A DNA stretch of 64,000 nucleotides from Linanthus parryae (lineage: Eukaryota > Streptophyta > Magnoliopsida > Ericales > Polemoniaceae), in assembly GCA_023055425.1 (NCBI GenBank), contig JALGPY010000008.1, positions 24,215,359-24,279,358 on the forward strand. The letters run 5' to 3'. The notes under the pieces were generated by a model, which was not told the origin of the DNA, searched no databases, and saw only the letters and a list, made by a program, of their open reading frames with translations. The position numbers were made by a program, and so were the translations under genes. This document shows, one piece after another, positions 11,848-21,713 of this stretch (position 1 is the stretch's first letter; every line of letters begins with the position of its first letter).

Positions 11848-14383
11848 TCAGATGCGGTAACACTTTTTGCCATCGGAGTAGAAACTATCTACCTGCTTGC
11901 CCTTACTGTCATGCGTGACGACTCTCATCAGGGTATAAACACTCCTCTTGTTGTAGGTAACCCCGTGAGGTTTCTCCCACGCGGGTAACTCCCCTTTAGG
12001 CTCCTCTCGCATCACCATTACTTCGGCCGGTGACTGGCCTTTAATGTCTTCCTAGTTTGGTAATGGAGTTGACCGAAACGGAGCTCGAGTAGCTTCATCT
12101 GCCATCTCTGTAAACCATACAGCCTCGGACAAATGTGCTTCTTCTAGATTTAAGGGGTTCACCGAGGCGGGTATCGCGACCACCCTGCCTTTCCAGATAG
12201 CCTTTATTACTTGATGAGCCGTGGACAGTACGACATTAAAGCGATGGATTCGAGCGATGATCATGTGGTAAGTCGTGTTGGCATCAATGACTTGGAACTT
12301 GGCAGAACAGCTAATCTGCCCAATCTGGATTCCTAAGAGGATCCATCCTATGGTCATTTTAGAGTCACTTTCGAATCACATCAATCGGGAGGGCCACTTA
12401 ACAATCTTGCTCTGTGAGATTCCTGCCAACTCCAGGGTGCTAAGCGGAATCACATTCACCGCAGCTCCGCCATCGACAAAGGCTCTCTTGAACTCAACAT
12501 GGTTGATAGTGGCTGTCACGTATAATGGCCTCTGATAATTGGCATTAGTCCTCTTGTCCGACTCGTCGAACGTCATGACCAGCCCCTTTGGTCAAACAAC
12601 CTTGACTACCTTGCCATTTGAAGTGACCAGCTCCTCTCCGTAGTCTTCTACCACCCTTAAGATGACCTTTATCATCTCATGCCTACAATCACTCGAGAAG
12701 TTCATTTCGTCGAAGAAATTAGCGAACTTGGCAGAGTTCTTCATCCGCTCAGCACGCGAATCTTCCGTGTCGACGCCGTAGCCCTCATCCACATGGATTT
12801 CCGAAACTACCGGGGCCTCTGCATCTGTGACCTCCTCAAGGTCTGTAATCGAGATCATAGCTATCTCCTTTCCCTTGGGCTCCTGCCTCGCGTGAGACGG
12901 CAGGGGGTTGTCGCGTACATCTTTGGTTGGCTCATCAACCACCAAATGACCCTCCTTTATCTTTCTGTCTATCAACCATCTGAGCTTTTTACACTCCCTG
13001 ATCGGGTGTAGCACCTGTCCATGGCATTCGCACCTCCTTGGATCCTGCAGCTGGTCTCTTGTGGGTTTGTGCTCTAGGGCCGGCAAGATCCCATCTTTGC
13101 GCCATCTTTTGCAAAGCTCTATTGCATCTTCAATTGAACAAGGGAAGGGTGGTGCTTCCTGGGGCGCTGCCCGTTGTTGTTTGTTGGGGGATGATACTGC
13201 ATGTATATTGGTGTCTCGCGTCCGCTTGTAATTGAACTTTTCCACCTTGAAGCTGGGATTCACCTGCGTACGCTCACTGGCGTATCTCTTTTTCATCCTT
13301 TCCACCAATGCGTCCACATTCCTGGTGCTTTCAATCAATCCTGAGAAAGTAAGCATATTTAAATTGATTAGCATACCTTTGTATTCATCACGCATGCCCT
13401 GAAGGCATATTTCCACCAGTCGGCTTTCCAAGACATCGTCGACGCATTCCAAGGACTTGGCTCTGAACCTCTTAATGAAGACGACCCCCTCTTCATCATG
13501 CCTCTGGTACATGCGGGAGAGGTGGATAGTGGTGACTTTCTCTTCTACCTGGAAGAATATTGTGTAGAACTTCTTTACCATGTCTTCCCACGTCTTGACG
13601 GATCCTACTTCCAAGGTCATGTACCATTTGTATGAGACAGCCCCCAGGGACTTAGAAATTCGCGCATCAATAATCTGGTGTCAACTCCATGTGAGCCCAT
13701 CATGTCAACGAATCACATCACGTGTTCGTGCACATTCCCACTACTTCATCGAATTTCTCCCACTGGGGTGCCTTGTATCCGACAGGGTTGGGCATCAAGT
13801 AAATGTCTCGCAGAATGGGAGGCGCGCTACCAACCTTTGGGATGACGATATCTGCGAAGTTCTGGTTCGCGATGATGTTGTCTATCCGTTGTTCTAAGGC
13901 TGCGAAGCCTGAAATATTAGGCATGCTCGGATCGTAGGGAGGCGGCGGAGGAGGCAATGCAGAGTATGAAGTAGGGTTTCCTGTCGTCATTAGGGGCAAA
14001 CTCAACGGGAGCCCCGGTGTTTGCAGCACAGGGCCACCAGAAGGAAAGGATTGAGCGACAGATGTGTGCACTATGGATGTGGTCGCTGCCCCAGGTGGAG
14101 GCAACTGGGCCGCCGACGGTGGGACTGAAATCACTAGTACAATGTTTTGGGCAAATCTTCCCAGGATCGCCATGATTTGGGCGATCTGGGTAGACTGAGC
14201 CTGCATAATTTGGGCTTGACTCTGGATTGTGGCTTGGAGTGCCTCCGGAGAGGCTCCATTGCCAGTAGCTGTTTGAGCACGAGCATTCGTGTTGACAATG
14301 GTGTTAAGTGGTCCTTCTTCCCTTGAGGTCTCTTCGTTGGACGGGGACCGGTCACCATCACGAACGTTTCCATCGGAAGACAT
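11848..14383 (-). pseudogene. Retrotransposon Gag-protease polyprotein, broken
   Basis: The start at 14383 gives an N-terminal region rich in Ser, Glu, Pro and Gln. A Ty3/gypsy Gag core occupies about 13760-13270, with the W-E-D-M-V-K-K-F-Y segment near 13590. Next comes a hydrophilic linker with a cysteine/histidine cluster near 13030. The aspartic protease region (12576-12052) carries the active-site-like FVDGGAAVNVIP and a downstream FQVIDANTTYH block. The frame ends at a TGA at 11850-11848. Damage includes a stop and two probable single-base deletions between 13740 and 13630, shifts around 12590 and 12360, and an amber codon at about 12052. In this family Gag packages element RNA and the protease processes the polyprotein. 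No polymerase domain follows. It cannot make an intact product now. Confidence 0.85.
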
Positions 14384-14422
14384 TTCTGCATGTTTTGAAG
14401 ATTTGAAGCTCTGAAGGTGAGT

Positions 14423-14442
14423 GTATCACGTGGGGTTCACCA
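14423..14442 (-). other. Primer-binding-like site
   Basis: Three bases inside the 5' LTR the minus strand reads TGGTGAACCCCACGTG, beginning with the TGG expected opposite a tRNA CCA end. Position and start fit a tRNA primer-binding site. I could not assign the tRNA. Confidence 0.6.
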
Positions 14443-14922
14443 AATTGTGTACAAGGAAATCCTTGAGAGAGATCCAAATGTACACCTCGAGTAGGGGATT
14501 AGAACACAGAGAAGTGTAGGGCGTGAGTAGGGAGAGAGTAAGCAAAGGTAACTGCTCTTGGAAGTGAGACAGCAGACTAGCAAGAGATTGAGGTGTCTAA
14601 GAGAGCCTGCAATAGAGAGTTAACGATCCGATATATAGTCAGGAAGTGACCGTTGTGAAGGGGGTTAATGCACAATAAATGGCGACTTAATGATAGCCCC
14701 TGTAAGGGCACGTTCGACCGCATATATAGGGACCGGTACGCACCTGCCCGCACATATCGGAGACCGTTATGAGATCGTCCGCATTTATGGGATGCACGAG
14801 CCTTAAACTTCTCAGTCAGTTACCAGAGGTCGCGCGCGAGCTTGGTTATCGCTCTCGCGCGACAGGCCTTACTCTAGCCTCCAAACCACTAAGTCCCTAC
14901 AAGTCCCGTGTTGGTACGCGAG

Positions 14923-15677
14923 CATAGTTTTAAAAACCGGACCAGGCCGGCCGGTTCGACCGGTCGGACCGGCGAACCGGTGCTTGTCCGGTCCGGTCTG
15001 GTAATTAGACCGTGCATGCATATGAACCGCGCCACGTCATGCGAACCGCCGGTTTAACCGGCGAACCGGTCGAACCCGCCGGGTTTTGACAGGCCAGTTT
15101 CTTCTTTAATTAAAAAGAAATTGCGTGGTGCCCAGAATCGAAACCCAGACCTTGGGGTTTCAAGACAGTAAACTTACCACCACGCCAGAGAGGCATTTAC
15201 GTTATGTAGTGAGTAATCAATATACTTAATATTTAATTTAAGCAATTTTATTTCAACTTGTTTTTGTAGGTTCTTTTATTTATATTGAATAATAGTAGTA
15301 CAATGGTTTGCATACCATATATTGTATCAAGTGTTAAAAAATACAATTTTTTACAGTCAAGTATTGTACCAAGTGTACAAAAATATTTATCCTCGGCAAA
15401 TATAAGTCATTCAAAATATACTGTTGTTGACTATAATTTAGTTATTTTGATTGTGTGTTTATTTTTCTAATCGCACATATTAAATAAGTTTCAAATTAAA
15501 AAATCAAGTATATTTTTGACTATTTTCCATTATGTTGATTATTTATGTATAAAAAAATAATGAATATATATTATTAAATAAACGTGCGATTGAACCGGTC
15601 CGACCACCGGTCCGACCGGTCCGACCATGAACCGGTGCCTCACCGGTTCGATGGCCGGTCCGGTTTTTAAAACTTTG
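14923..15677. mobile_element. Non-autonomous hAT-like element nested in the LTR
   Basis: The termini are CATAGTTTTAAAAACCGG at the left and, as reverse complement of the right end, CAAAGTTTTAAAAACCGG; the match continues for three more bases. The perfect 8-bp TACGCGAG flanks it at 14915-14922 and 15678-15685, and the undisturbed left LTR has one copy at that point. CA-type ends and an 8-bp duplication are hAT hallmarks. The subterminal regions are dense in ACCGG/CCGGT words and the centre is AT-rich. There is no transposase frame, so it would need one in trans. Confidence 0.9.
15118..15197 (-). other. tRNA-like segment within the hAT-like element
   Basis: On the minus strand, TGGCGTGGTGGTAAG resembles a polymerase III A box, and GGGTTTCGATTC about 35 bases later resembles a B box. 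GCGTGGTG and CACCACGC can pair across the segment. The T-arm does not pair properly, so this is not a functional tRNA gene. It could be a captured tRNA or SINE head. Confidence 0.45.
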
Positions 15678-18600
15678 TACGCGAGAGCTCTGTCTCACAA
15701 CCTCCAAGTGGATAAGCATGAGTAGTTATCCGGTGTGTATGGAGCACAACTAGGTGTGTTGGATGGCTGCCACGTGGCTGTGACATGTGTCTGGAAAGCA
15801 CTATCTACAGAAAGCAATAATTTTTGGGGTTGAGAATTCTGGAAGTGAACAAAACAAATGGGAAGGTCTGTTATTTTTAACAGCAGAGACATCCGTTGGA
15901 ACAGTCGTAACTGCTTGCAACAGTTATTCGGTTTGAGTTTCAAAAAAACCCGTTTAGAAGTGAGTTAAATTTCAAAGATCATAACAACAGAGGTACCCGT
16001 GGAACAGTTGTAACTGTTTGTGACAATTGGCGTTCGGTTTGAACTTTAAAAAATCCGGTTAGACGTGAGTGAAATTTCAGAGATCAAAATAAAATTCTAA
16101 ATTAGTTTGTCGTCTAAAAAGTTGAGTATGGGCTTAACTTTATAGCCCGCCCAACCCAGCCCCGACCCGGGTCGAGCCGGCTGGATGGTGGCGCATGCGG
16201 TGCTTCAGAGTATGTGCTTCAGAGTATGGCTAGGTCATCTCCCCACAAAATAAATGTTACGCCCAAAGGGCTTGCCTTTTGTTCCAAACTTGGAATACAT
16301 AAACATGATTATCTTGTTTCTATATGCCACTGTGGTACACTTTGCAATTCTAACATTGCAAGAGCACACTTTCACACTTAAAAATTTCATTCACCTGAAC
16401 ATGATTTTGGACCATTCGAAGTGATAGAATTATCTCCTATTAATAAGGATTCTATAGCCACTTTCAATTTTGTGAACGGTCAACTCGGATCAGCATTAAT
16501 CGAGTCCAAAATTTGTGATTTCCCAACAGCTTGTGTGACGTTACGACATCTATATTATTTTTTATCCCTTCTGTCAATTTCTCAGCAAAAATAATACTCT
16601 CATTATTGACCATTTGAGCACAGGTAGTTTCGCTACTTCGAGAACGTACAACAATTATTTGATTGCGAATAGATAAAGAAGTTTGGTTTCATCTTGACTA
16701 GGTTCACGCAACCTCTCCAAGATGTTGACTGGTGAATGATTATAGTAGTGGTGGCTGCTATTTGGTTTATATAATAAGGTCAATATCGAGTGGTTTAAGG
16801 AAATCTCATCTGCTTCAGAACGTATTCCGTGCTTTTTCGAACATGTTAGTAATGTGAGCTAATGTATATATAACCTTTACCTGTTTAACAATGTTTTTAC
16901 TTTCTATAACACTATTTTTTATGCTAAAAGCAGTGTTTGGTAAATTAGTAGTATAAATATGTTTTATAGACTACATTTTTTTTTTTATATTGTAGCTTTT
17001 GAGAAACATGGGAGAGTTGTTTTTAGGACATGTTTTTAATACTTTTATTATAGTAACTTATTTACCTTGTCATAAAAATAAATTAAAAATCAAATTAATA
17101 GCCAAAACTCTACCGTGTCTGATATTCTTGTTTTAATACGTACGACAATTCTAAATCATAATTACCAAACACAAAATGCAAAAATTAATTTTCCACCGCA
17201 AGTTATAAATGCATATTTTTTTTTGTGGGAGAAAGTTATAAATGCAAATTACCAAATGCTATTTAAGTAGATTTCTACGACAACTTTCTCACAACACTTT
17301 TGCACAACTGATTTCTAAAATGCCACAACGTTCTCAGACTGACCCTTACCAGATCTCATAAGAAGCTTTGGAAAGTAAAAACATAAATTGAACTCCAAAT
17401 TTTCGACTGATTCCAAAATTACCCAAGCAGTTTCTTACTGCGAACAAAAGTTCATACAACCTCTGTCCCATTTCTTGATATGATACGAAAATGTATTAAA
17501 CTTCTCATAACATTGTACATTTTTTAAGACTATACTATTAAAAAATCAGTAAATTTTTATATCATATCGTTAACTAAATTAGAATGTCAATTTCACCCCT
17601 CAAAAATCAAATAGAGGAAAAGAAAGGGGAGGACTGGTAGTCTATAAAGTTTACTTTTCTACTATTTATTTTTCAGAAAATAGAAAAGTGTAAGTATATA
17701 GTAGTATTACGTTTGGTCAGGAAAAAATTATATGATCAGCTAAACTGTGGACCATGTCCTCACTACAATGAGGAGATGACACGTCATACACTCACACCAC
17801 TATTATAGTTCCATTATTTTCCTTGTTTAATGATGCTTAATCAAGACTTGTATAGGATCCCGACATCCATTGTCATTTCACGTCTCTTTCTTCTCCCTGG
17901 TTCCGTCATTTTATCGAAGCAGAGAATGTCAATAATGCACGATATATTCTCGCACGACTTTGAGGGTCATTTGATTCGGTGATTTAGTTAATAAAATGAT
18001 GTAAACATTTAATATGTTTTTATGGGGTCGTCGAACAAACTATAATGCACAATATCGTAAAAAAGCTTGTTAAATTCCCTCATTGTTTTGCTTACCATAT
18101 CACCAAGTTAAAGTGGTTCTCGAAAATTGTGTGAGGACTTACAAAAGAAATTAAGGAAGAAATGGAGGTATCTTTCTTTTTAAACGAATATGTATAATTT
18201 CTTTAAAAAAAAACGTTTGACAATGTCTGTTTTTGCTCCGTTTAAAAATAAAAACAGACTGAAAACACCATTTTATTTTTCGTAATTTTGGTATTAAACA
18301 AATTCAATTCTAAACTTTTATTAAATATATAAAATAGTAATTATATATTGTTGCAAGTGCAAAATGGCGTTAGCGCAAATTATTGATTTTTTCTAGTGTC
18401 GTCAAATATTTTTTTTCCTTATTTTAAACAATGTTAATTTTCTTTTAACATGTTTCTTCACTTTTTCACTCTTTTAACCCAGATACCAAACAAACTCTAA
18501 ATATAAAATGGAACAAGAAGGGAACGAGGAGGCATCAGATACATGCTGGTTGTGGCTCCCACGGACTGAGCATAGATGGGGATTTGGATAATCTGCAGCA

Positions 18601-18684
18601 TGCTGCTTCTACATACACTAATCCGACCCGTTCAAATTTATGACTTTGGTAGTGTAGAATTATAGATATATGGTTTGGGTTTGT

Positions 18685-18772
18685 TATGTCACTCTGGACA
18701 GCCGAATTTGAACCCGAAATGCATGAGCTTCGAACGCTCTACAATCGAGCTAACACTCATTTGCCGTGACAA
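18685..18772 (-). mobile_element. tRNA-derived SINE head, degraded
   Basis: On the minus strand, TTAGCTCGATTGTAGAGCG (A-box type) is followed about 30 bases later by GGGTTCAAATTCGG (B-box type). No clear 3' tail or target duplication was found. Confidence 0.5.
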
Positions 18773-19411
18773 ACTTACATTAAATGAAAGATTATTTATT
18801 TTGACAAGTAAACAATTTATATCTTTTTTAGAGGAACAATTTATATTTTAAAATAGGGTAAAAAAAATATTTCAACAAATAAGGACAAAAAGAATCATAG
18901 AAATTAGAGATCATAAAATAAGCGCTGCCAAATATCATTAAAATTATAATAGAACAAACTACAAAACTAACATAATTAAACTTATCGTCAAATTTTATTT
19001 CAAGTGGGATTATAATGCCGAACCAAACATGCATCACTCCATTATTTCGAAAAAGAACATGGACCACTTTGACCTACATGTGGCGAAAAGGCGCGTGAAA
19101 CTGAACTTCCTCTTTTTTCTTTTTTTGTTTCTCACGCTTTCAATGCCCATCTTTAATCCAGAATCTAACTCCTTTTCCTCCATATAAAAAATAATTTTAT
19201 TTCTAGTTTTAATTATTGAAAGCTATTTAATGATAAATATCCCCAACTGTCAACCCCATGAGTGATGTGTCCTTTTAAAGCCTCTCCAACCGTTGATTCT
19301 TCCTCGAGATTCGAAACACAGTTCTACCACATGATGCGTAGTACTAGATCCCACACCCCACTCTGACCTCTTTTAAGACAAAACCCATTTTGGTTGATAT
19401 TTCAATAAAGA

Positions 19412-19501
19412 ATCATTCAATTCACTTGACTCTCATGTCGCTTAAATTATCGTTTTATCATTCAATTCACTTGACTTTCATGTCGCTGAAATTATCGTTT
19501 C
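19412..19501. repeat. 45-bp tandem duplication
   Basis: atcattcaattcacttgac...attatcgttt occurs at 19412-19456 and again at 19457-19501 with very few mismatches. Confidence 0.9.
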
Positions 19502-19811
19502 TCGCCGATAAAGGTCGCTCTCACGTTCATATCGAGTGGCATTTTCGTAATTTGAAGGGCTTACCTGACTGAAGTTCTACGAGGTTCATTTGAGAAATAT
19601 TGTCGTTGTGAGGGGATCTGGAAAGAGTGCACGTCCCTTTCTGGGTTATGATACCATACTTCTCACCTCTACCTACACCTTCCTCTCTCCATTGTCGCCC
19701 TAACAATCGGACTGCTATACAACACAAAACGTGGATCTGAAAAGAGCTTGATTGACAATCTTTTTGCTTTTGAAATGACCATCTGTTTTTCAAGAAATTG
19801 TTTTTTATCAT

Positions 19812-19892
19812 AGACCAAATTTGAACTCATGATCTCATACAAGGGCTTCAAACGTTCCACAATTTGAGCTACCACTCTAGCTCCACTTACTA
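19812..19892 (-). mobile_element. tRNA-derived SINE head, degraded
   Basis: The minus strand reads GTGGTAGCTCAAATTGTGG (A-box type), then GAGTTCAAATTTGGTC (B-box type) about 30 bases on, followed by an A-rich stretch. The pattern resembles 18685-18772 and may be the same family. Confidence 0.5.
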
Positions 19893-20458
19893 TTCGTCTG
19901 TCTATCTGTAACCTGTATAACATATGTTTTTGGAAAGTAAAGAATCAGTTGCTTTTTTCGTACTTTCTTGATAATTTTATTATTTTTTTATCCATATCAT
20001 ATCAATAAATCTTTTTTAGAACCATAACAATAAATCTTAAATTTACTTATGGAATTTGGACACTTACAATAAATCTAAAACAATAATTATCAAACATAAT
20101 ATGTCAAACATAATATGTTTAAATCATTCAATTTATCCCATTCAAATTTTGTTAGCAACAATAATATACAAAAACACAATTCTGTTGTTTCATTAAAAGC
20201 TTTTTTTTCATTCCAGAAAAAGAAGTTCCACAATTATTGTCATTCATTTTTACAAATAATAAACTATTTACTTCTTCAAATACTGTTTCTTCTTCCAGAC
20301 GTATTACCCTAACAAATAGCATTTATGATAAAGTATAATTCGACAGATTTTCAAATTTAACACATTCCTTTATAATTTATAAAAATCGTAAATTGATGTC
20401 AGTTTAGTGGTAGAGCATTTGAAGTCTCTTACACAAGCTTTTGATTAGAACAAAACTA

Positions 20459-20718
20459 TACCAGTCTTTCCTAGCTCTTTCTTCCCAATTTGACTTTTGT
20501 CACTATTCACTGGGTCACTTTGACCCGGTGATTTGAATAGCAAACCGATGTAATTTTTTGATAATTTTTTCATGATGTTATAGAGTAAAAGTTGCTCTAT
20601 AATATGGTGAAAAAATTATCAAAAAATCGTCTTATTGCTATCCAAATCATCCGGTCATAGTGACCCATATACGAGTCAGAAAAGTCAGATAAGAAGAAAG
20701 AGTTGGAACGTACTGATA
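20459..20718. mobile_element. Foldback MITE upstream of the TOPLESS-related locus
   Basis: Two arms of roughly 110 bp are inverted copies. The left arm has ctctttcttccc, ttgactttt, gggtcact and taattttttgataatttttt in order; the right arm carries their complements in reverse order. The predicted structure is a long imperfect hairpin. Ends and target duplication are not certain. The right arm contains the upstream breakpoint of the tandem duplication, so a partial right arm recurs at 23025-23120. Confidence 0.75.
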
Positions 20719-21043
20719 TGATGCTATTTTAAAATAAAAGTTCATGAAACCCCAAAAAAAAATTCTTTTTTGAAAAGGCCCACCAAAACTATAATTCGGG
20801 ATGAGAGAATAGTCAGAAGCAAGCTCACATCCCATGACGGTACACGTGAAGCACCATATAACATCCCAACCGGTCTCGTCCCACAACTAGCCCGAGGAAC
20901 AGCTGTCAGCTGGGAGATTCCGCGCCGATGAACTCGACAAACGTAGCCGGCTCAGTGGACCCCACCAAACACAGTACTTATAATCATCCTCACTCACTTA
21001 TCAATAAGTACTCCCACTTATCACCCCTATAACCACACCAACT

Positions 21044-21050
21044 TATATAA
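21044..21050 (+). promoter_or_regulatory. TATA box, upstream copy
   Basis: TATATAA about 130 bp before the (GA)n leader. The same box is at 23447-23453 in the second copy. Confidence 0.55.
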
Positions 21051-21178
21051 GCACTAGCTTCATCCCCTCCTATAAAAATGGCCCATAGCTGCAAGAAACC
21101 GCATTAAAATTTTCTCCTCTCCGCACGATAAAAGAGTAGAGAGAGAAACCAAGAAAGAGCTCATCTTCTTCTTCAAGC

Positions 21179-21179
<1 letters not shown>

Positions 21180-21234
<55 letters not shown>
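21180..21234 (+). repeat. (GA)n microsatellite in the 5' leader, upstream copy
   Basis: GA repeat with one ATAG interruption. The corresponding tract at 23585-23629 is shorter and differently interrupted, so the two leaders are distinguishable. Confidence 0.9.
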
Positions 21235-21237
<3 letters not shown>

Positions 21238-21713
21238 GCTCTGCCTCTTCCTTGAACCTCACTTTCTGGTCTTTCTTCCTTCAACCGATCTCTGTACTCT
21301 CTGGTCATATTCAAAGGGTAAGTCTTTAAGTCCTCTATATGGGAATAAAGTTTATATCTTTTCCAGTTTTACCCCTCTCTGCATCTTGTTTTTCTTGAAA
21401 GCTGCTGATCTTGTAAAGAACCCTAAATTTCTCAACTTTATCCCCTTTTCATTGTGTGGGTGTGCTCTGTTTGTCGGTGTGTGCTTCAAGTTTCGATCTT
21501 TAAAATGTTCTCCTCTGCTCTTAATTGAATGATCTCTCTGGTGAAACAAAAGGCCCAATTTTTTTTGTGGGTTTTGTACTTTTTTAATCATTCAATTTTT
21601 TTTAATTAGTTTTTAATAGAAAAATAGGGTTGTGTACTTGTGTTTTAGATTTATTAGATCTGTTCATGGTTGAGCTGATTTTGGTCCATCTGGGTTCACA
21701 GGTAGGGTTTACA

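Larger units (their letters stand above)
4153..15809 (-). mobile_element. Complete polymerase-less LTR retrotransposon with gag-protease and antisense PMD gene
   Basis: Two direct repeats (4153-4755 and 14446-15809, the latter with a nested insertion) both start TGTGTACAA and end CTATCTACA. They are flanked by GAAAG at 4148-4152 and 15810-15814, a 5-bp target duplication. A primer-binding-like site sits inside the right LTR and a polypurine tract (AAAGGGGGAT on the minus strand) inside the left one, so transcription is on the minus strand. The interior encodes Gag and a retroviral-type protease and then stops. I found no reverse transcriptase, RNase H or integrase in the ~7 kb that follows. 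That space instead holds a long tandem hairpin repeat and a plus-strand plant-mobile-domain pseudogene. The architecture fits a non-autonomous Tat-lineage or TR-GAG-like element needing polymerase in trans. LTRs differ at roughly 28 sites by eye. Coding parts are broken, so it is inactive. Confidence 0.9.
14446..15809 (-). repeat. Right LTR (5' LTR), split by a nested hAT-like element
   Basis: 14446-14922 and 15686-15809 together match the left LTR over ~600 bp. The interruption is a 755-bp element plus one copy of its 8-bp target duplication. The flank at 15810-15814 (GAAAG) repeats the bases before 4153. Confidence 0.92.
15815..20458. other. Gene-poor intergenic DNA
   Basis: No host gene recognised. 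The stretch is AT-rich with homopolymer runs and short decayed repeat-like words (for example 'gcagtgtttggtaaa' near 16930 and 'accaaacaaactctaa' near 18490, typical of degraded MITE ends). Two tRNA-like heads and one short tandem duplication inside it are listed separately. A degraded A-box-like word also occurs at ~20400. Confidence 0.6.

Noticed and set aside
15118..15197. Functional tRNA gene
   Set aside because: A and B boxes are recognisable but the T-stem does not pair and the acceptor register is wrong; called tRNA-like only.
20398..20460. A-box-like word (gtcagtttagtggtagagc) suggesting another SINE or tRNA
   Set aside because: No acceptable B box or cloverleaf follows at the right distance; too eroded to list as a feature.
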